NCBI GenBank assembly: GCA_023132505.1
Contig: JAGLYE010000137.1
Coordinates: 1 to 5,351 of the forward strand
From: Bacteroidales bacterium
GTDB lineage: Bacteria; Bacteroidota; Bacteroidia; Bacteroidales; B18-G4
DNA: 5,351 nt
Direction: 5' to 3'
The notes under the pieces are model-generated. The model saw only the letters and a program-made list of their open reading frames with translations. It ran no database searches and had not been told where the DNA came from. The position numbers were made by a program, and so were the translations under genes. Positions 4,479 to 5,351 of the stretch are shown in pieces (position 1 is the first letter of the stretch; the number at the start of each line of letters is the position of its first letter).

Positions 4479-5351
4479 TTATCTCTGCACCGGCTCTGCC
4501 AACGGATTATTTTCCCTAACCACAGGTGCTTGCTGTGTTGTTTGCGATTCGGGGATGCCAACCTTAAGGCCCATATCAGCTGACTTGCCAAAGAGTTCGG
4601 GGTACAGGTACAGTCCTTTTTCATGTGCAGGCTTGTTTACTTCAACCTCAATACGGTTTTCCTGTGCCCATGCATCATTCCTGACACCGGTTACCTGCCA
4701 GCTTACCTTGACATTTGGCTTGTCGGTCATGATGGTAAACCGGTTCCCGGAGATCTCCTCTTTAACGATTGCCTGTGCAAATTCTCCTATCACGGTAAGC
4801 TGATAGCGGAAATCAATATTCAGTGTTTCAAAATATGAAGGTAATTCTACAATAGCAAAGCCACTGGCATTTGAAGTAATGTTCCCATTATATACATTCA
4901 TCATGTCGGGGCTTTCCACGAAGCTGTGTACAAGGTATTTGTTTGCCGGATCCTGAGGATGGTCAATTTTAAAACTTCCACCACTTTTTGAAAGTGTGCC
5001 CAAAACATGTACATCCCCATTAAAGTATCCTGCATAGTTATTAACAGCTGCACCTTGATCATCTCCATAAATAGCCATGCTGTATATTGAGCCTGCAGCA
5101 CCGTATCCTACACCATATACACCATAATTATTATTGGTACCACCACCACCTTCACCAAACACACCTTCATTATACAGGGATGTGGTTGAGTAGGCATGAC
5201 CTGCAATACCTTGCGAAATTTCGCTTGTATTATTCTCACTCCAGCCCCAAACGGCAGGTGACAATGTTTGCGTTGAACTGTATGTATTACCTATATCACT
5301 GCCCAAAGCACCGGCAGACCCAGATTCAACAATCTGCATTTTTACAAGCGG
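4479..5351 (-). CDS. C-terminal part of a secreted repeat protein with a conserved 'FKIDHP...HSFVESPDMM' domain (5' end beyond the right edge)
   Basis: The frame is open from the right edge to a TAA at 4479-4481, giving 290 residues. The Met at 5339 is probably internal: the frame continues upstream (Pro-Leu-Val-Lys) and no signal peptide follows it. Counting from that Met, residues about 1-115 are Gly/Tyr/Asn/Ser-rich with short repeats (GVFGEGGGG, YGVYGVGYG, MAIYGD, YAGYFNGDVHVLGTLSK), like the repetitive stalk of fibre-type surface proteins. Residues about 122-250 form a conserved domain: FKIDHPQDPANKYLVHSFVE, then SPDMMNVYNG, LPSYFETLNIDFRYQLTVIG, VKVSWQVTGVRND and GLYLYPELFG. I recognise this C-terminal domain from uncharacterised extracellular proteins of several phyla, but know of no established function. 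The last 25 residues are Gln/Pro-rich. There is no cysteine in the visible part. Confidence 0.88.
   Translation of the reverse strand, partial: PLVKMQIVESGSAGALGSDIGNTYSSTQTLSPAVWGWSENNTSEISQGIAGHAYSTTSLYNEGVFGEGGGGTNNNYGVYGVGYGAAGSIYSMAIYGDDQGAAVNNYAGYFNGDVHVLGTLSKSGGSFKIDHPQDPANKYLVHSFVESPDMMNVYNGNITSNASGFAIVELPSYFETLNIDFRYQLTVIGEFAQAIVKEEISGNRFTIMTDKPNVKVSWQVTGVRNDAWAQENRIEVEVNKPAHEKGLYLYPELFGKSADMGLKVGIPESQTTQQAPVVRENNPLAEPVQR
4590..4976 (-). other. Conserved C-terminal 'FKIDHP / VESPDMMNVYNG' domain
   Basis: Residues about 122-250 counted from the Met at 5339. Fixed-looking features are the HPQDPANKYLVHSFVESPDMM block directly after the stalk, an aromatic block around LPSYFETLNIDFRYQL, and VSWQVTGVRNDAWAQENRIE. 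The block follows 'LGTLSKSGG', the usual join between a G-rich stalk and this domain in proteins I recall. It could be a trimerisation or capping domain on a fibre; that role is inference. Confidence 0.6.

Noticed and set aside
4391..4624. Minus-strand 77-codon frame overlapping the end of the right-hand gene and the intergenic repeats
   Set aside because: It overlaps the well-supported gene ending at 4479 in another frame and runs through low-complexity repeat.
4453..4838. Plus-strand frames opposite the conserved C-terminal domain
   Set aside because: Antisense shadows of the 4479-5351 gene, with no supporting features.
4479..5351. Phage tail-fibre gene
   Set aside because: The Gly/Tyr repeats look fibre-like, but no phage structural, lysis or integration gene is nearby and the C-terminal domain is one I associate with bacterial extracellular proteins. 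The missing N-terminus leaves some doubt.

Overview
The window looks like chromosomal DNA from a member of the Bacteroidota. The evidence is a very large secreted protein built from PKD and Ig-like modules with WDFGDG motifs and 'AGSDESIC...GGLGTFDDPT...PCGNDTS'-type repeats, a small lipoprotein with a Bacteroidota-style lipobox, AT-rich leaders without Shine-Dalgarno sequences, and short degenerate tandem repeats between genes. No RNA gene, CRISPR array, transposase or phage module is visible.

Layout. (1) 1-3454, minus strand: the first 1151 codons of a giant exported protein that runs off the left edge. It has a signal peptide, a cysteine-rich jelly-roll-like domain, two Ig-like segments, then an alternation of an 84-residue module (called A here, three copies) and PKD domains (six complete, a seventh beginning at the edge). 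The frame was read codon by codon from the ATG at 3454 to base 2 and has no stop. (2) 3455-3854: a 400-bp divergent intergenic region, AT-rich in the middle, holding four short perfect inverted repeats, a pentamer repeat and a 9-bp tandem repeat. (3) 3855-4394, plus strand: a 179-residue lipoprotein of unknown function. (4) 4395-4478: an 84-bp convergent gap with small inverted repeats and a 7-bp tandem repeat. (5) 4479-5351, minus strand: the C-terminal 290 residues of a second apparently extracellular protein, with glycine/tyrosine-rich repeats followed by a conserved 'FKIDHP...HSFVESPDMMNVYNG' domain; its start lies beyond the right edge.

Together the genes point to a cell-envelope or secreted-protein locus. 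The two minus-strand proteins look like surface or adhesion proteins, and the lipoprotein is predicted to be membrane-anchored. Nothing shows that the three form one operon: neighbours are divergent or convergent. Export of the giant protein by type IX secretion is likely for this kind of Bacteroidota protein, but the C-terminal sorting domain that would show it lies outside the window.

The most notable observations are the regular domain grammar of the giant protein, its one-cysteine-pair-per-module pattern with a constant 55-residue spacing, and its near absence of lysine (4 in 1151 residues). I did not find convincing evidence of a new defence, mobile or regulatory system.
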